A stretch of 64,000 nucleotides of DNA from Sterolibacterium sp964437515 (lineage in GTDB: Bacteria; Pseudomonadota; Gammaproteobacteria; Burkholderiales; Rhodocyclaceae): NCBI GenBank assembly GCA_964437515.1, contig CAYTHB010000005.1, positions 7,777-71,776 on the forward strand, given 5' to 3'. Below are positions 17,374-26,015 of this stretch, in pieces. Numbering within the stretch: the stretch's first letter is position 1; every line of letters starts with the position of its first letter. A program made the translations under genes and the position numbers. Below the pieces are notes generated by a model, which did not search any database, was not told the DNA's origin, and saw nothing but the letters and a program-made list of their open reading frames with translations.

Positions 17374-17488
17374 GGAGCAGGTCTCCCCGGTAAAGCATTC
17401 TTATGGAACATGTTGCTTTTCAGCCGACTTTCAAGAAACAAAAGCCCGGCAATATAGATAAAGTATAAATGATGAGCTTTTCAGGCGA

Positions 17489-17504
17489 TGTGCGTCTGGT
17501 CACA
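17489..17504. promoter_or_regulatory. Candidate CRP-type binding site upstream of fecR-cyclase
   Basis: TGTGC-GTCTGG-TCACA matches the CRP consensus TGTGA-N6-TCACA at nine of ten half-site positions. It lies 116-131 bp before the FecR-protein start and just after the crp-like gene, so regulator and target would be neighbours. No experimental support is available; the distance is large for a simple class II site. Confidence 0.4.
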
Positions 17505-17595
17505 AATGAAATTTTTCTTTTACCAATCGATCAAGTCCGCCAGCGGGCAAATCGCTGCTTATCCCCCACGAGGAGGGAGGATGATTGAGCTGCCT

Positions 17596-18324
17596 TCAGG
17601 ATGCTTTGGGAGGCTCGATTTTTCCTTCGGCAACATCTTCCAGATAACGGACTTCGGTGACTTTCAGGCTGTTGCCGTCTCGTTCCACGACCCCGCGTGT
17701 TTGTAGTACCTGAAAAATCCGTGTGACGGTTTCGCGGCTGGTATTCACCATGATGGCGATTTCCTGATGGGTGGGGGCGTTGATAATGATGACCTGTCCG
17801 TTGGGCAGGGAGATTGACAACTGCATGAGCTGGGCACACACGCGTTGCGCCGGGTTGGGCATTCCTAGCAGGATGCGCTGGGCAGAAACAGCGCGTACAC
17901 GTTGGGTCAGGCGGAGCAGTACGGCTTCGGTGATTTCGGGGGAACGGATGATGAGCTGGCGCGCTTCTTCGGCGGGCAAAAAGAGCACACGCGCCCGTGC
18001 GACTGCAATGACGAAATCGGGGCGGGGTTGCCCGTCCAGGACAGACATTTCGCCAAAATAGTTGCCCGGCTCGACGAAATACAAGCCGACTTCGCGACCA
18101 TCGAGGGTGAAGTCGACGCCTTGCAGACGGCCTTCGATCAGAAAACACAGGGCTTGACCGACATCACCCTTGTTGAATACCACTTCACGACGCGCAAAGC
18201 TGCGTTCCGTCATCCGGCTCGCAAGCTGCCCCCTCACCTCTTCCGGCAAGGTCTGAAGGAGCGTCAGCTCTTTTAGCAGGTCACTTGAAATGGTCAATGT
18301 TTTGTTTTTTAGCGTGAAATACAA
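17596..18324 (-). CDS. Crp/Fnr-family transcription regulator
   Basis: About 233-242 residues: a cyclic-nucleotide-binding beta-roll (residues about 20-135, with KGDVGQALCFLIEGRLQG and PGNYFGEMSVLDGQPRPD), a dimerisation helix and a CRP-type winged helix near 180-215 (THQEIAIMVNTSRETVTRIF). The nucleotide-pocket arginine is present in GQPRPDF, but the following Ser/Thr is Pro, so ligand binding may differ from classical CRP. No FNR-type cysteine cluster is seen. There is no ATG at the 5' end: possible starts are TTG 18324 inside repeat R4 or TTG 18297 just outside. The insertion has probably replaced the native leader. It adjoins a FecR-cyclase operon, which suggests a local cyclic-nucleotide circuit. 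Confidence 0.85.
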   Translation of the reverse strand: MYFTLKNKTLTISSDLLKELTLLQTLPEEVRGQLASRMTERSFARREVVFNKGDVGQALCFLIEGRLQGVDFTLDGREVGLYFVEPGNYFGEMSVLDGQPRPDFVIAVARARVLFLPAEEARQLIIRSPEITEAVLLRLTQRVRAVSAQRILLGMPNPAQRVCAQLMQLSISLPNGQVIIINAPTHQEIAIMVNTSRETVTRIFQVLQTRGVVERDGNSLKVTEVRYLEDVAEGKIEPPKAS

Positions 18325-18527
18325 AAATCAGAGTCGCGTTGAAGCTTCGAGCGTAGCGAGCAAATCAGTAGCCGCCCCTTGAGGGGGCGCAGGCGGGGTT
18401 TCACGGAGCACTGCTCCGTGCCGCCGAAGCCGGACGGCTGTGCAAAGCCGTCCGTGGGGGATGGGTGGGCGTATCGGGTAACGATTATTTCATCCTCTGC
18501 GGTGGAGATGGTCACCATGATCGTTAG
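18309..18527 (+). repeat. Dispersed repeat R4 (long form)
   Basis: A 219-bp long-form copy, TTAGCG to CGTTAG, with the same extra segment as R3: hairpin CACGGAG...CTCCGTG at 18402-18420 followed by GGACGGC...GCCGTCC. It covers the 5' end of the crp-like gene and marks the left edge of the DUF1302/DUF1329 block. The loop of its terminal hairpin reads TCA instead of CTA, as in R1. Confidence 0.9.
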
Positions 18528-18585
18528 GTTGATTTTTGTGTGAAACGTCAGGGGGTAAATCTCTCTTCTGGTCTGGCCTTACCCT

Positions 18586-18936
18586 ACCACCCCGTCCGGC
18601 TTCGCCGGCCACCCCTCCACAGGAGGGGAATTATTCGAGGTTGCTGTCGCCGTCTGCGTTATACGTCGTGTGGGTCTTGTCTTCGTTGGAGGAATTATTC
18701 GGGATTGCTGTCGGATGTTTCGCTTTGGAGGAAGGAATTTTTCAGTGATCGTGTGAACTTCTCTTTCGCTAGGAAAACACTGATTCAATCCGTTCGTCCT
18801 GAACTTTTCGAAGGGCATTCTTTGGTAATACAGGAGTTTCAAATCAATCAGCGTTTCCTGGTGAAGAACTATTTACAGCGGACGCTTAAAATTCCCCTCC
18901 TGTGGAGGGGTGGCCGGCGAAGCCGGACGGGGTGGT
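18586..18936. repeat. 351-bp element with perfect 47-bp inverted ends
   Basis: The segment 18586-18632 (starting ACCACCCCGTCCGGC, ending GGAGGGGAATT) is repeated as an exact reverse complement at 18890-18936, with 257 bp between. Inside each arm is a smaller palindrome (CCGGCTTCGCCGG). The interior has a direct repeat of about 22 bp (GGAATTATTCG-G-TTGCTGTCG at about 18628 and 18691) and no convincing gene. Size and termini fit a non-autonomous miniature transposable element or a pair of REP-like sequences in inverted order. It lies in the otherwise empty 585 bp between R4 and the DUF1329 gene. Confidence 0.75.
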
Positions 18937-18999
18937 GCGATCCGACGGAGTCGTGCAACCGAACGGTGTAGTCTTTACAACAAATCTTACCCCGCAAAG

Positions 19000-19035
19000 C
19001 ATAAGCCCGAGCCACATTCATGACCCGGGCTTATG
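19000..19035 (-). terminator. Hairpin after the DUF1302/DUF1329 block
   Basis: Perfect 10-bp stem CATAAGCCCG / CGGGCTTATG with a 16-base loop, 76 bp downstream of the DUF1329 stop in the minus-strand sense. There is no long T tract after it, so it may be a rho-assisted or stability element rather than a strong intrinsic terminator. Confidence 0.4.
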
Positions 19036-19111
19036 TTCAAGCGTTTGTGTTTTGCTAGCCTTTGTTGCGCTTTACGAAATTTAACAAGGGCTTGCAAACA
19101 TCAATGAGCCA

Positions 19112-20497
19112 TCAATAACCAGCGGCCTTCATGTTGTCATTCGAATAGTAGTCGGGATTGGCGTATTCTGCACCCGGTTTGTCGATGACGATGAAGTTGG
19201 GCTTACCTTGCATGAGGTCGAAGGCAGTGTATGTGCCAGCAGACAAATCGTGATAGTAAGCACTACCTTGCGTGAAGGCTTTGGGACCGGGCATGTAAAT
19301 ATTATTTACCCAGTTATAACGCCACAAGCTGCCTTTGGCATCGTAGATGTCCGACATGACATACAGCCAGGTGTCTTCATCGGCATACACGGTGCGGTTG
19401 GTGTAGAGGTGACGATAGCCGTCTTTCAGTTTGCCTTCCAGCACATAGACGCGGTGCAGTTCCCAGCGCACGAAATCGGGATTTTCGTGGTGGGGCTTGA
19501 GCAGATTGGCGTATTTGTTGGCTCCGGCATCCTTGGCTTCGAGGCGGAAATTGTTGTACGGAATGTACATTTCCTTCTTGCCGACCAGCTTCCAGTTGTA
19601 ACGTTCAGCCGAACCGTTGTACATGCGGACTTCATCCACGGTGACGGTGTTCGAGGTCGAGGGAATCGGGCTGTCGAAACCAAAGCCCGGTGCCTGACGC
19701 ACGCGACGTACAGCGGGGATGTATTGCCAGGCCAGACGGGCATCGGCTTCCTGCGTGAAGTTGTCGATGGTCTTGGTCACTTCGCCCTTGTTGCGCTCAG
19801 GCATCAGGGTGATGAAGCGGACATAAACGGAATTGCCTTCGGACTTCTGGCCGCGCAGCTTGGTATCGTTGCGACGCGAATACTGCGCCATTTGCTGCTC
19901 GCCCCAAGTGATGTTGCCATTGGGGTAGATCACGGCGGCATCTTCGTCACGATATTCCACGCTGGGCAGGGTGGGGAACATGCCGTTCCAGACGGCTTCT
20001 GTTCCAGACTTCGGGAAGGGGAAGGGAATCGCACCCATGGCGTAGTTGTTCAGCTTCTTGCCATCGGCGGCGATTTCGGTTTCCGCACCATTCTTGGCAA
20101 TGACCTTGCACACGGAGTCATCGTAACGGAAGTCACGGTGCGAGGGATAAACGTTCATCTTGAAGGTGGGATATTTCTTGAACATCGCCTTCTGGCCTTC
20201 GGAGAGCTTGTCACCATATTTCGCCATATTTTGTGTCGTGATGGTAAACAAGGGTTTTTCGCTGGCGTAAGGATCGGTTGGATGCTTGCCGATTTCTGCC
20301 GTCATGCCGGGGGCGGCACCCAGCCATTTCCCCGTGTATTCGGCCACCCCACCGGCGGTACCGGCTTTTTCAGCCCCCACACAAGTGAGTTCCTTGCCCA
20401 GCTTGGCTAGTTCTTCATGTGTACTCTTGGCCTGTGCTGCGCCGACCAGACCCACTGCCGCAACCAGGGCGGCGATTATCTTCTGCGTATGCTTCAT
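19112..20497 (-). CDS. DUF1329 envelope protein, copy A
   Basis: About 461 residues with a clear signal peptide (MKHTQKIIAALVAAVGLVG, cleavage after AQA) and a full-length DUF1329 domain (LGKELTCVGAEKAGTAGGVA near the mature N terminus; KKYPTFKMNVYPSHRDFRYD; RYNWKLVGKKEMYIPYNNFR; HENPDFVRWELHRVYVLEGK). The family is thought to resemble LolA/LolB-type lipid carriers and to sit in the periplasm or at the outer membrane. Its partner DUF1302 is encoded immediately upstream (gap 165 bp with two hairpins). The ATG is supported by AGGTTG upstream. It is far closer in sequence to copy C at 51501 than to copy B next door, which points to a copying event between distant loci. Substrate is unknown. Confidence 0.9.
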   Translation of the reverse strand: MKHTQKIIAALVAAVGLVGAAQAKSTHEELAKLGKELTCVGAEKAGTAGGVAEYTGKWLGAAPGMTAEIGKHPTDPYASEKPLFTITTQNMAKYGDKLSEGQKAMFKKYPTFKMNVYPSHRDFRYDDSVCKVIAKNGAETEIAADGKKLNNYAMGAIPFPFPKSGTEAVWNGMFPTLPSVEYRDEDAAVIYPNGNITWGEQQMAQYSRRNDTKLRGQKSEGNSVYVRFITLMPERNKGEVTKTIDNFTQEADARLAWQYIPAVRRVRQAPGFGFDSPIPSTSNTVTVDEVRMYNGSAERYNWKLVGKKEMYIPYNNFRLEAKDAGANKYANLLKPHHENPDFVRWELHRVYVLEGKLKDGYRHLYTNRTVYADEDTWLYVMSDIYDAKGSLWRYNWVNNIYMPGPKAFTQGSAYYHDLSAGTYTAFDLMQGKPNFIVIDKPGAEYANPDYYSNDNMKAAGY

Positions 20498-20567
20498 GTT
20501 ATTCAACCTGCTTTCCTCTGATGAAAATGGATGCAAAAAACGATACTGCAAACGACCTCTCCTGAAA

Positions 20568-20636
20568 CGGCACATCCCCGCAAGAGCGAGGATGTGCCGG
20601 GAGCCCTGCGCTTCGACCGGTGAGTTCCGGTCGAAG
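20568..20636 (-). other. Two intercistronic hairpins between DUF1302 and DUF1329
   Basis: Stem CGGCACATCC / GGATGTGCCG (20568-20577, 20590-20599) and stem CTTCGACCGG / CCGGTCGAAG (20611-20620, 20627-20636), both perfect, lie in the transcript between the two genes. Neither is followed by a T tract. They could protect the upstream message or set the ratio of the two proteins. Confidence 0.5.
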
Positions 20637-20662
20637 TTCCTGATAATTACACCGTAATTGCC

Positions 20663-22648
20663 TTAGAAGTGATACCCCGCATTGAGCGAGACAAAATCTC
20701 GATCGGCAAACGGATTGAAGTTATGGAAGCGCATGTCGACTTCACCCAGATAATGGGTGTAGGTCATGCCCACTGACAGGTTTTGCTTGTAGGTAAACTT
20801 GGTTTCCGCGCTGACCCGCCCCGAGTTCTTGCCCGTCAAGCCGCTGTTCCACGAACCTGCCGAGGGGCCGGCACCCACCAGTTCACGCCAGTAAAAAATG
20901 GGGATATCCAGCGACCATTCTGGCCACGGAGTGTAAGACAGCTCCAGACGCGCCCCTGTGGCCACCCCGGTCTTGTCAAACATCAGGGATGTCGGAATTC
21001 TCCGTACATCCGAAAGCAGGGGGGTCGGTCCCCACAGGGTGCTCATCAGAGGGCCAAATACGGCCGGTGTCAGTGCCGGATTGGGGTTGTAGTAGGGCTG
21101 GTCATAGCCTAGCAAATGCTGAACCGCCATTTCCAGTGCTAACGTGGCTGTTTCCGCACGGGTCACGCCGCCCAGGAACTGAGTGCCCGCCCAGGCACGC
21201 AAGGCACTGGCATTGACACTGATGGTGCGCCCTTTCGCCAGATTGTAGTGGTGGTCACCCATGGCAATCGGCGCGCCGCTCCGGTACGCGGTTTCACCGG
21301 CGACCTGCCAGTCGCCAAACACCGTGGAGAAGCTCGCGCCCGTGAGCTTGACATTATTCATGAAGCGCAAGGCGTAGGAGTTCGGGTAAGGTGTGAGGTA
21401 GTTCAGCGACATCAGCAGTTCGGCATTGATGTCGTAGGGATAGCCTCCCGGATTCAGGCTGGAGCTGGCGGGATTGTTGGGGCCCACACCGCTGACGTAG
21501 CCTTTACCCAAGCGATAGTAGGTCGTGCCAAAACGGAATTCGGGCATCCCGACCGACTCGGTATACCGCAGGTGGTACAAGCCCAGATCGAGTTTGTCGC
21601 TCCATTGGTATTTCAGGCCCAGACCCCACTGGTTCCGGTTGTTCGCGCCGATGTCGGGCAGGCGATACGCGCCGTAATTGCTGATTTCCACCCCCGGAAA
21701 CATGGGGCCGAGCATGGGGCCCAGAAAGCTGTTCCAGGCCTTCCATTCAAATGCATTTTGATAGAAGCCGCCGGGGCCGCTGATGTCATCCGTGCTCCAG
21801 TAGGTGCCCACAGGCGCCTGTTCGGTGGAGACAAACTTGAATTTTTTGTAAGCCATCAGGGTGAGCTTGTCCGTGACACCCAGGGTGCCATAAATCTGCT
21901 CGGCCGGTAGAAAGGCTTCTGCGGCGGGAATACCGGGGGTTTGTCCCTTGATCTGGTCATTGGCATTCATCGATGAACCGATGCCTTGGAACAGCAGCCC
22001 TTCACCCCAGTTGACGATCTGGCGACCATAGCGGATGAAGAGCGGGTACTTGCCGCCTTCACCCAGTTTCCATCGACCCTGCACATAGGCATCCAGCAGG
22101 CGGATGCGTTGTCCGGCCAGATCTTCGGCTGTCTGGCTGTGGTTCCGGGGGGATCCGTTCAGGTTATAGGTTCCGGGAGAGATGCTGGCACCGGGATCAA
22201 AAATCTTCTGGTCACGGAAGGCATTGACGCGGACAAAGGCGCGGTAATTGTCCTTGGTCAGATTGAAATCCATCAGGGCGCTGATGCGGTTGCTGATGGT
22301 GCCATGCTTGGCGACGCTGTTATTGCCGTCGTCCGTATTCATGCGGGTTTCCCATTGTGTGAACTGGTCAACGGCGCTGGGCCATAGTGTTCCGACCACT
22401 TTTCCTTGCGGGTTGACACGCAGAATACCGGGTGTCACGGCAATCGCGCCCGGCTCGGAAGGACGGGTATCCATCCGGTTGATGGTCACCGGATCCTTGA
22501 GACGCTTCATGTTCGTGTAATTGACCTGCAAGGACATGTCCAGCGTCGTGCCGTCATCGAACTTGATCGTGTCAAACGCCAGTGCTGTTCCACATTGCAG
22601 TGCCAGCAAGAGCGGCAGCAGTTTCGGCACAGTGCCCATTCTCTTCAT
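20663..22648 (-). CDS. DUF1302 outer-membrane protein, cassette A
   Basis: About 661 residues, starting MKRMGTVPKLLPLLLALQCG with signal cleavage after ALA. The mature protein belongs to DUF1302: DTIKFDDGTTLDMSLQVNYT, then WKLGEGGKYPLFIRYGRQIVNWGEGL, alternating polar and hydrophobic strands, and a C-terminal aromatic residue (NAGYHF) typical of beta-barrels inserted by the BAM machinery. It presumably forms an outer-membrane pore or receptor working with DUF1329. A longer reading from 22726 adds 26 residues without a ribosome-binding site. Its paired genes suggest transport of a lipid-like compound; that is an inference from genomic associations of the family. Confidence 0.88.
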   Translation of the reverse strand: MKRMGTVPKLLPLLLALQCGTALAFDTIKFDDGTTLDMSLQVNYTNMKRLKDPVTINRMDTRPSEPGAIAVTPGILRVNPQGKVVGTLWPSAVDQFTQWETRMNTDDGNNSVAKHGTISNRISALMDFNLTKDNYRAFVRVNAFRDQKIFDPGASISPGTYNLNGSPRNHSQTAEDLAGQRIRLLDAYVQGRWKLGEGGKYPLFIRYGRQIVNWGEGLLFQGIGSSMNANDQIKGQTPGIPAAEAFLPAEQIYGTLGVTDKLTLMAYKKFKFVSTEQAPVGTYWSTDDISGPGGFYQNAFEWKAWNSFLGPMLGPMFPGVEISNYGAYRLPDIGANNRNQWGLGLKYQWSDKLDLGLYHLRYTESVGMPEFRFGTTYYRLGKGYVSGVGPNNPASSSLNPGGYPYDINAELLMSLNYLTPYPNSYALRFMNNVKLTGASFSTVFGDWQVAGETAYRSGAPIAMGDHHYNLAKGRTISVNASALRAWAGTQFLGGVTRAETATLALEMAVQHLLGYDQPYYNPNPALTPAVFGPLMSTLWGPTPLLSDVRRIPTSLMFDKTGVATGARLELSYTPWPEWSLDIPIFYWRELVGAGPSAGSWNSGLTGKNSGRVSAETKFTYKQNLSVGMTYTHYLGEVDMRFHNFNPFADRDFVSLNAGYHF

Positions 22649-22799
22649 ACGGTCGCCCCAGCCTTTGTTTTCAAGCGTCACGTTCTTTCCCCCTGCGTAT
22701 TTTTCGTCAAATGCCGTTGTTTTCATTGTTTATGGCATGGTGCCCTGCCACATTATGATATGACCATGTTAACTTTGTGAATATACGCACACATTGTTG

Positions 22800-22829
22800 T
22801 CCGACATCGTCTTTTTGGACGATGTCGGA
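22800..22829 (-). terminator. Hairpin between the two DUF cassettes
   Basis: Perfect 12-bp stem TCCGACATCGTC / GACGATGTCGGA with a 6-base loop, 24 bp after the DUF1329-B stop in the minus-strand sense. It separates the two DUF1302-DUF1329 cassettes and may attenuate read-through. In the transcribed direction no T run follows. Confidence 0.4.
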
Positions 22830-22852
22830 TCCACATCAGGAAAAAAATCGAA

Positions 22853-24262
22853 TCAACGCCCGATGGCCTTCATGTTTTCCACGGTGTAAAAGCTGGTCTT
22901 GTCATACGCCACCCCGGGTGGGTTGGTCAGGAAGTACTTTGCCTTGCCCTGCGCCAGATCGAAGGCGGAGTAGGCGCCGAAATCCAGATCATGATAGAAG
23001 GCCGCTCCTGCATTGAACACATTGGCGCCTGGCGCATAGTACAGATTCACCCAGTTGTATCGCCATAATTTGCCCCGGCTGTCGAAGTTGTCCGCCATGA
23101 CGGATTGCCAGCTATCTTCGTCGATGAACAGCACGCGCCGACCATATAAATGGCGATGGCCTTCCTTGAGCGTGGCTTCCAGCACCCAGACGCGATGCAG
23201 TTCCCAGCGCACGAATTCGGGATTTTCATGCCCCGGCTTGAGTAGATGAGCGTAACGGTCTTCGCCCACCTCACGCGATTCCAGACGGAAACCGTTGTAG
23301 GGAATGTACATTTCCCGTTTGCCCAGGATTTTCCATTGATATCGGTCAGGCGGGCCGTTGAACATTCGCGCATCATCAACCATGACGGTGCCACCGGACG
23401 ATTCGATGTTCTGGTCATAGCCATAGCCCGGTAGCTGACGTACCCGACGAGTATCGGGACTGTAATACCAGCCTTGCCGTGGGCTGCTGGTGTAGTTGAA
23501 ATGATCCGTTACCAGCTTGACCGTGCCTTTTTCGCGCTCGGGCAGCAGCGCCAGCCCCATGATGACGGATGAAGCCCCTTCGTAACGTGCACCGCGCAAA
23601 CGCGGGTCGCTGACCCGCGAGTAGCCCCAGAGGATCTGCCAACCCCGCATGATCTTGCCACTGGGATAAACGAGTGCTGTATCGGTATCACGATAATCCC
23701 ATGAGGCGCGCACTGGCAGCAGGCTGTTCCAGACGAGTTCGAGCCCGCTCTTGGGTATTGGGAAGGGCGCAGCGCCCATATAAGCATTCGCGACACCCAT
23801 GCCATCCGAGGTCAGCTCGGCACTGCCGGCGTTCTGGAGCGAAATGCGACACATCGCATCGTCATAACGAAAATCACGATGTGAGGGATAGACATGCATC
23901 CGGAATGTGGATGGATATTTCTTGAACATCGCCAACTGCCCTTCAGATAGATGGCTGGCATATTTGGCGACATTCTGCGCCGTGATGGTCAATAGCGGTT
24001 TTTCGGCGGTATAGGGATTCTGAGGGTGCTTGCCCTGCTCTGCGGTCATGCCGGGGGCGGCACCGAGCCATTTGCCGGTGTATTCCGCCACGCCGGATGC
24101 GGTACCGGCCTTTTCTGCACCCAGACAGGTCAATGATTTGCCCAGACGGGCGATTTCATCCGGTGTCGCCTTGGCCAGTGCTCCGCCAGCGACTGTCATG
24201 AATACGGCACCTGCACAGAAAAGCCGCTGGATGTGTGTGAAAACCCGAGTCTGTCTGTTCAT
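22853..24262 (-). CDS. DUF1329 envelope protein, copy B
   Basis: About 469 residues with a signal peptide (MNRQTRVFTHIQRLFCAGAV, cleavage after ALA) and a complete DUF1329 domain: LGKSLTCLGAEKAGTASGVA, KKYPSTFRMHVYPSHRDFRY, RYQWKILGKREMYIPYNGFR and HENPEFVRWELHRVWVLEAT. It shares the fixed framework of copies A and C but differs at many positions in the middle, so it is the diverged paralogue. It begins 35 bp after its DUF1302 partner and is clearly in one operon with it. Substrate is unknown. Confidence 0.9.
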   Translation of the reverse strand: MNRQTRVFTHIQRLFCAGAVFMTVAGGALAKATPDEIARLGKSLTCLGAEKAGTASGVAEYTGKWLGAAPGMTAEQGKHPQNPYTAEKPLLTITAQNVAKYASHLSEGQLAMFKKYPSTFRMHVYPSHRDFRYDDAMCRISLQNAGSAELTSDGMGVANAYMGAAPFPIPKSGLELVWNSLLPVRASWDYRDTDTALVYPSGKIMRGWQILWGYSRVSDPRLRGARYEGASSVIMGLALLPEREKGTVKLVTDHFNYTSSPRQGWYYSPDTRRVRQLPGYGYDQNIESSGGTVMVDDARMFNGPPDRYQWKILGKREMYIPYNGFRLESREVGEDRYAHLLKPGHENPEFVRWELHRVWVLEATLKEGHRHLYGRRVLFIDEDSWQSVMADNFDSRGKLWRYNWVNLYYAPGANVFNAGAAFYHDLDFGAYSAFDLAQGKAKYFLTNPPGVAYDKTSFYTVENMKAIGR

Positions 24263-24297
24263 TTTGTTCTTTCTGTCCGGAATCAGTGCCGGCATCA

Positions 24298-25953
24298 TCA
24301 GAAGCGATAACTGGCGGTCAATGCCACAAAGTCGCGATCAGTGAGTGTGCGGAAGCTGTGGTCACGCCAATCGGGTTTGCCGAGGAAATGTATCAGCTTG
24401 ATCCCCAGTTCCAGATTCTGTTGATAGGAAAAAGTCACCCCTACACCCAAACGACGGTCATTATCCCCCTGCAATCCCGAATTCCAGCCTTGTAGGGCGG
24501 GATTGCCGCGTAACTGGTGCATCCAGTCGAGCGGTATGGACATGTCCCATCCCGAAAAGAGCTGGGGGTATTTCAGGGTCAGACCCATCGCGTAAGCCAT
24601 CGTGTTTTTATCAAACTTCGGGGTCGCAGAGACTGACGGCGCACCGCTATAGGCCGGAACATCAAAACCATTGAGGCTGCTGGTGACGACTTCGGCACTG
24701 GCTTGCGCGGTATCCACCCCCAGCACACCGCCCAGAAACTCGGGGCCCCAGAGACGTATGGCGGAAAGCTGGGCATTGGTCACCCGACCGCGTGCCAACT
24801 GATAATGGCTATCCGCCATCATGATCGGCGCACCGTCGCGATACGCCAGCTCACCTGCTACATTGAACTCACCCAGTTTGGTGGAAAAACTCGTACCCAC
24901 CAGATTGATGTCGTCCATATAGCGTGTGCGGAAGCTGGAGGGTGCCAGATTGGCAAGCATCGGAACGGAAACGGCGCCCTGTCCTAAAGATCCGAAGGTG
25001 CTGCCGTACTGGAATTCTGGCAGGCCGAGCAATTCGTGGTAGCGCAGGTAATACGCGCCGACATCCGTGGCTTCGGTGAGTTGGTATTTAAGCCCCACCC
25101 CCCACTGCCCACCCGCCTTGCGGCCTTCATCGGGCGCGCGCCAGGCACCGGTATTCATCCCGCTGCCAAATCGCATGAAATTGGCACCGGGGCCGACCAG
25201 ATCGGTATAGCTGAAGTAACTACCCACCGGCATGACTTCTGATTCACGAAACGTCCATTTGCCATAGCCCATCAGGGTCATGCGTTCATTCACGCCCAGC
25301 GTGGCGGAGACTTGCTCGGAAGGAAGGAACATCTCCTTGATGGGCGTTCCGGGAATCTGCGCCTTGTAGCCGTCCTGCGGATTCATGGCACCGCCGATGC
25401 CCGTGAAATAAAGCCCTTCACCCCAGGCCACGACCTGTCGCCCGACACGCACCGTCAATGGAGAAGGCGCATCATCCGAGCCGACATTCCAGCGTCCCTG
25501 CACATAGGCATCGAGCAGACGGGTGCGTGAACCCACGAGATTTTTCACGCTCGATGTGTATTCGTTCGATGGCGTGGCTGCATTGAACGTGGCTTGTGAA
25601 GTGTTGGCATTGCTGCGATCCAGCGCGGCATCATAAACGCTACTGAGCCGCACGAAGGCACGGTAATCCTGTTGGCGTAAATCGATATCCAGCAGCGCAC
25701 CCAGGCGGTTGCTGATCGTGCCATGCCGACCCACGGTGCGGTTTCCGTCATCCCCGTTGATGGCCAGTGGGCTGGCGGTGTCGACCAGCACCGAAGCCGG
25801 GTTGTTCAGACGTTTCATGTGCGTCCATGACAGCTGTGCCGAGACATCCAGCACCATCTCGTTATCAAACGTCATGGGCTCGAATGCCCATGCGCTGCCT
25901 GACAACAAGGAAAACGACATTCCCATACTCAGCCACATCGGCACAGGTCGCAT
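24298..25953 (-). CDS. DUF1302 outer-membrane protein, cassette B
   Basis: About 551 residues. The signal peptide (MRPVPMWLSMGMSFSLLSGS, cleavage after AWA) leads to EPMTFDNEMVLDVSAQLSWT, matching the mature N terminus of cassette A. Shared stretches include RHGTISNRLGALLDIDLRQ, LTVRVGRQVVAWGEGLYFTG and a C-terminal aromatic ending in ASYRF, as expected for a beta-barrel. It is about 110 residues shorter than cassette A, mainly through shorter loops. Longer readings to 26061 run into repeat R5 and are rejected. It is the first gene of the four-gene minus-strand block, so the promoter should lie between it and R5 or within R5. Confidence 0.88.
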   Translation of the reverse strand: MRPVPMWLSMGMSFSLLSGSAWAFEPMTFDNEMVLDVSAQLSWTHMKRLNNPASVLVDTASPLAINGDDGNRTVGRHGTISNRLGALLDIDLRQQDYRAFVRLSSVYDAALDRSNANTSQATFNAATPSNEYTSSVKNLVGSRTRLLDAYVQGRWNVGSDDAPSPLTVRVGRQVVAWGEGLYFTGIGGAMNPQDGYKAQIPGTPIKEMFLPSEQVSATLGVNERMTLMGYGKWTFRESEVMPVGSYFSYTDLVGPGANFMRFGSGMNTGAWRAPDEGRKAGGQWGVGLKYQLTEATDVGAYYLRYHELLGLPEFQYGSTFGSLGQGAVSVPMLANLAPSSFRTRYMDDINLVGTSFSTKLGEFNVAGELAYRDGAPIMMADSHYQLARGRVTNAQLSAIRLWGPEFLGGVLGVDTAQASAEVVTSSLNGFDVPAYSGAPSVSATPKFDKNTMAYAMGLTLKYPQLFSGWDMSIPLDWMHQLRGNPALQGWNSGLQGDNDRRLGVGVTFSYQQNLELGIKLIHFLGKPDWRDHSFRTLTDRDFVALTASYRF

Positions 25954-26015
25954 TCTGAAACGTCTTTTTTGATGAGTCGCTACTTCAAAATCCGGCACGG
26001 ATGATTCCTTTGCAA

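Noticed and set aside
19208..20410. Long plus-strand reading frame of 400 codons
   Set aside because: It is antisense to the well-supported DUF1329 gene, has no domain resemblance and is explained by codon bias of that gene.
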